Part shown: positions 4,683 through 6,712 of the stretch, in pieces
Position numbering within the stretch: the stretch's first letter is position 1
Layout: every line of letters starts with the position of its first letter
DNA from: Pseudomonadota bacterium
GTDB lineage: Bacteria > Myxococcota > Polyangia > Polyangiales > Polyangiaceae
Direction of reading: 5' to 3'
DNA: 6,712 bases
Assembly: GCA_023419055.1 (NCBI GenBank)
Contig: JAEZYO010000272.1
Coordinates: 1-6,712, forward strand
Translations under genes and position numbers: made by a program
Notes under the pieces: model-generated
The model's input: the letters and a program-made list of their open reading frames with translations, nothing else
Databases searched by the model: none
What the model was told of the DNA's origin: nothing

Positions 4683-6712
4683 TTGTCAGAGACGTTTCCC
4701 TTTCAGGATCCCGATCTCCCGCTCGAAGAACGCCTCGACGACCTGATCGGGCGGCTCACCCTCGAGGAGAAGGCGGCTCAGCTGCTGCACCAGGCGCCCG
4801 CGGTGCCGCGCCTCGGCTTGCCCGCCCACAACTATTGGAACGAGTGTCTGCACGGCGTCGCGCGCGCCGGGATCGCCACCGTGTTCCCGCAAGCGATCGG
4901 GCTCGCGGCCATGTTCGACGCCGGGCGCCTGGAGCGCATCGCCGGCGCCATCTCGGACGAAGCGCGGGCCAAGCACCACGAGGCTCTGCGCCAGGGCGAC
5001 CGTGGCTACTACAAGGGCCTCACCTTCTGGACGCCCAACATCAACATCTTCCGCGATCCGCGCTGGGGCCGCGGGCACGAGACGTACGGCGAGTGCCCGT
5101 ACCTCACCGGGCGGCTCGGCGTGGCCTTCTGTCGAGGCCTGCAGGGCGACGATCCGCGCTACCTGAAGCTCGTCGCCACGCCGAAGCACCTGGCTGCGCA
5201 CAGCGGCCCGGAAGCGCTGCGCCACGGCTTCGACGCCAGCGTCTCGGACAAGGATCTCTACGAGACTTACCTGCCCGCCTTTTTCGAGTGCGTGACCGAG
5301 GGCCGCGCCGAGAGCGTGATGGCGGCCTACAACCGCGTGAACGGCGAGCCCTGCGCGGGGAGCCCGCGCCTGCTCGAGCGCATCCTTCGGGGTGAGTGGG
5401 GCTTCAGCGGCTACGTCGTCAGTGACTGCTTCGCGATCCAGGATTTTCACGAGAACCACCACGTGACCCGTACGTGGGAAGAGTCGGCGGCGCTCGCGCT
5501 CAAGGCAGGGTGCGACCTCAACTGCGGCCGCGCTTACGGTCACCTGCCCGCGGCGGTCGCCCAGGGCTTGCTCGCGGAAGCGGATCTCGACGTCGCGCTC
5601 CGGCGTGTCTTCCGCGCGCGCTTCAAGCTCGGCATGTTCGATCCGCCGGAGCCGGTTCCGTTCGCCGCGATTCCGTACGAGGTCAACGACGGCCCCGAGC
5701 ACGCGGAGCTCGCGCTCGCCGCGGCGCGCGACTCGCTCGTGCTGCTGAAGAACGAGGGCGCTCTGCTCCCGCTCTCACCCGCGCTCGCGAGCATCGCGGT
5801 CATCGGCCCGAACGCCCACGACGTGCGCGCCTTGCTCGCGAACTACCACGGCACCCCGTCGCGCAGCGTGACGCCGCTCGAAGGCATCCGCGCGCTGGTC
5901 TCCCCGGCGACCAGGGTCTGGTACAGCGAGGGTTGCAAGATCACGGCCACGGAGCTCGATTCCGTCGTGCCGCAGGCGAACTTCTCCGAGGCGCTCGCCA
6001 TGGCGGCCCGCTCGGAGGTGGTCGTGCTTTGCCTCGGGCTCAACGGCGACGTCGAGGGGGAGCAAGGCGACGCCGCAGGCGACAAGCAGTCCCTGGATCT
6101 ACCCGGCTTGCAGCAGCGGCTGCTCGAGGCGGTCGTCGCCGTCGGCAAGCCGACGATCTTGGTGCTCGTGAGCGGGAGCGCGCTCGGGATCACGTGGGCC
6201 GCGGAGCACGTGCCGGCCATCGTTCAATGCTTCTATCCGGGGCAGGCCGGGGGCCAGGCGCTCGCCGAGGCGTTGTTCGGGCGCTTCTCTCCGGGCGGGC
6301 GGCTCCCCATCACCTTTCCGCGCAGCATCGAAGATCTGCCGAGCTTCACCGACTACGCGATGCGCGGTCGCACCTATCGCTACCTCGAGGTGGAGCCGCT
6401 CTTTCCGTTCGGGTTCGGTCTCAGCTACACGAGCTTCGAGTACGCCGACCTCGAGCTCGACCGCGAGCGACCGGAGGTCGGAGAGTCCGTCACGCTCTCG
6501 GTGAGGGTCACCAACACGGGGTCCGTCCCGGGCGACGAGGTCGTCCAGCTCTACCTCCAAGATCTCGAAGCCTCGGTCAGCGTACCCGCCCGCAGCTTGC
6601 GGGGTTTCGAGCGTATCAGGCTCGCCACGGGTGAAAGTCGGCGAGTGACCTTCACCCTCTCCCCGCGTGACTTCTCCCTGATCGACGCGCGCGGCCGCCG
6701 CGTGCTCGAGCC
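4683..6712 (+). CDS. Glycoside hydrolase family 3 beta-glucosidase/beta-xylosidase (3' end cut by window edge)
   Basis: GH3 enzymes remove beta-linked sugars from the non-reducing ends of oligosaccharides with retention of configuration. The frame gives 676 residues and remains open. The N-terminal TIM-barrel domain (about 15-330) has YWNECLHGVAR (51-61), TFWTPNINIFRDPRWGRGHE (114-133), KHLAAHSGPE (168-177) and VVSDC (245-249), with D248 the expected nucleophile. The alpha/beta sandwich domain (about 345-565) has DSLVLLKNEGALLPL, VEGEQGD (457-463, with E458 or E460 the likely acid/base) and GGRLPITFP. PFGFGLSYTSF (575-585) leads to a fibronectin-III-like domain with VTNTGSVPGDEVVQLYLQD (609-627). 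The motifs resemble the xylosidase/glucosidase branch with no PA14 insert; only a few tens of residues should be missing. No signal peptide is visible, suggesting a cytoplasmic enzyme acting on imported oligosaccharides. TTG 4683 is the only usual start between the mlaE stop (same frame, 6 bases before it) and the conserved region; no ribosome binding site is seen. Substrate is not determinable here. Confidence 0.93.
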   Translation, partial: MSETFPFQDPDLPLEERLDDLIGRLTLEEKAAQLLHQAPAVPRLGLPAHNYWNECLHGVARAGIATVFPQAIGLAAMFDAGRLERIAGAISDEARAKHHEALRQGDRGYYKGLTFWTPNINIFRDPRWGRGHETYGECPYLTGRLGVAFCRGLQGDDPRYLKLVATPKHLAAHSGPEALRHGFDASVSDKDLYETYLPAFFECVTEGRAESVMAAYNRVNGEPCAGSPRLLERILRGEWGFSGYVVSDCFAIQDFHENHHVTRTWEESAALALKAGCDLNCGRAYGHLPAAVAQGLLAEADLDVALRRVFRARFKLGMFDPPEPVPFAAIPYEVNDGPEHAELALAAARDSLVLLKNEGALLPLSPALASIAVIGPNAHDVRALLANYHGTPSRSVTPLEGIRALVSPATRVWYSEGCKITATELDSVVPQANFSEALAMAARSEVVVLCLGLNGDVEGEQGDAAGDKQSLDLPGLQQRLLEAVVAVGKPTILVLVSGSALGITWAAEHVPAIVQCFYPGQAGGQALAEALFGRFSPGGRLPITFPRSIEDLPSFTDYAMRGRTYRYLEVEPLFPFGFGLSYTSFEYADLELDRERPEVGESVTLSVRVTNTGSVPGDEVVQLYLQDLEASVSVPARSLRGFERIRLATGESRRVTFTLSPRDFSLIDARGRRVLE

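Noticed and set aside
4686..5702. 338-codon minus-strand open frame
   Set aside because: It is antisense to the GH3 barrel domain, whose motifs are unmistakable. Long antisense frames are expected with high GC at third positions.
5474..6634. 386-codon plus-strand open frame
   Set aside because: It is a shifted frame of the GH3 gene, with an extremely Arg/Ala/Gly-rich translation and no recognisable domain.
1..6712. CRISPR arrays, tandem repeats, insertion sequences, tRNA or rRNA genes
   Set aside because: No spaced direct repeats, transposase motifs or RNA gene signatures were seen by eye; the window is almost wholly ordinary protein-coding sequence.

Overview
The window is GC-rich, densely coded chromosomal DNA. 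Strong G/C bias at third codon positions, frequent GTG/TTG starts and the gene families suggest a Myxococcota-like (deltaproteobacterial, possibly Polyangiales) genome. That placement is an inference from style; no rRNA or marker gene is present. I see no tRNA, rRNA, CRISPR, insertion sequence, attachment site or clear terminator. No stretch longer than about 90 bases lacks a gene.

Layout: two gene groups diverge from an 86-base spacer (1527-1612). Leftward (minus strand) run a five-helix cytochrome b subunit of the succinate dehydrogenase/fumarate reductase b558 family (888-1526), a 143-residue protein of unknown function (421-852), and dihydroneopterin aldolase FolB, whose C-terminal end is cut by the window edge (1-355). 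Rightward (plus strand) run a putative lipoprotein with a helical, TPR-like N-terminal half and a type-1 periplasmic-binding-protein fold (1613-3388), the tRNA t6A ATPase TsaE (3385-3861), a MlaE-type lipid ABC transporter permease (3858-4676), and a GH3 beta-glucosidase/beta-xylosidase that runs off the right end (4683-6712).

The rightward genes are packed like one operon: two 4-base GTGA overlaps and one 6-base gap. Their functions (envelope lipoprotein, tRNA modification, lipid transport, sugar hydrolysis) do not form one known pathway, so the linkage looks like co-expression more than a dedicated system. Two genes stand apart from their usual partners within the view: the SdhC-like subunit has no sdhA/sdhB beside it, and the MlaE permease has no MlaF ATPase or MlaD beside it. 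I found no convincing new biological system. The most worthwhile leads are these two separated subunits, the LpoA-like lipoprotein coupled to tsaE, and the unassigned 143-residue protein.
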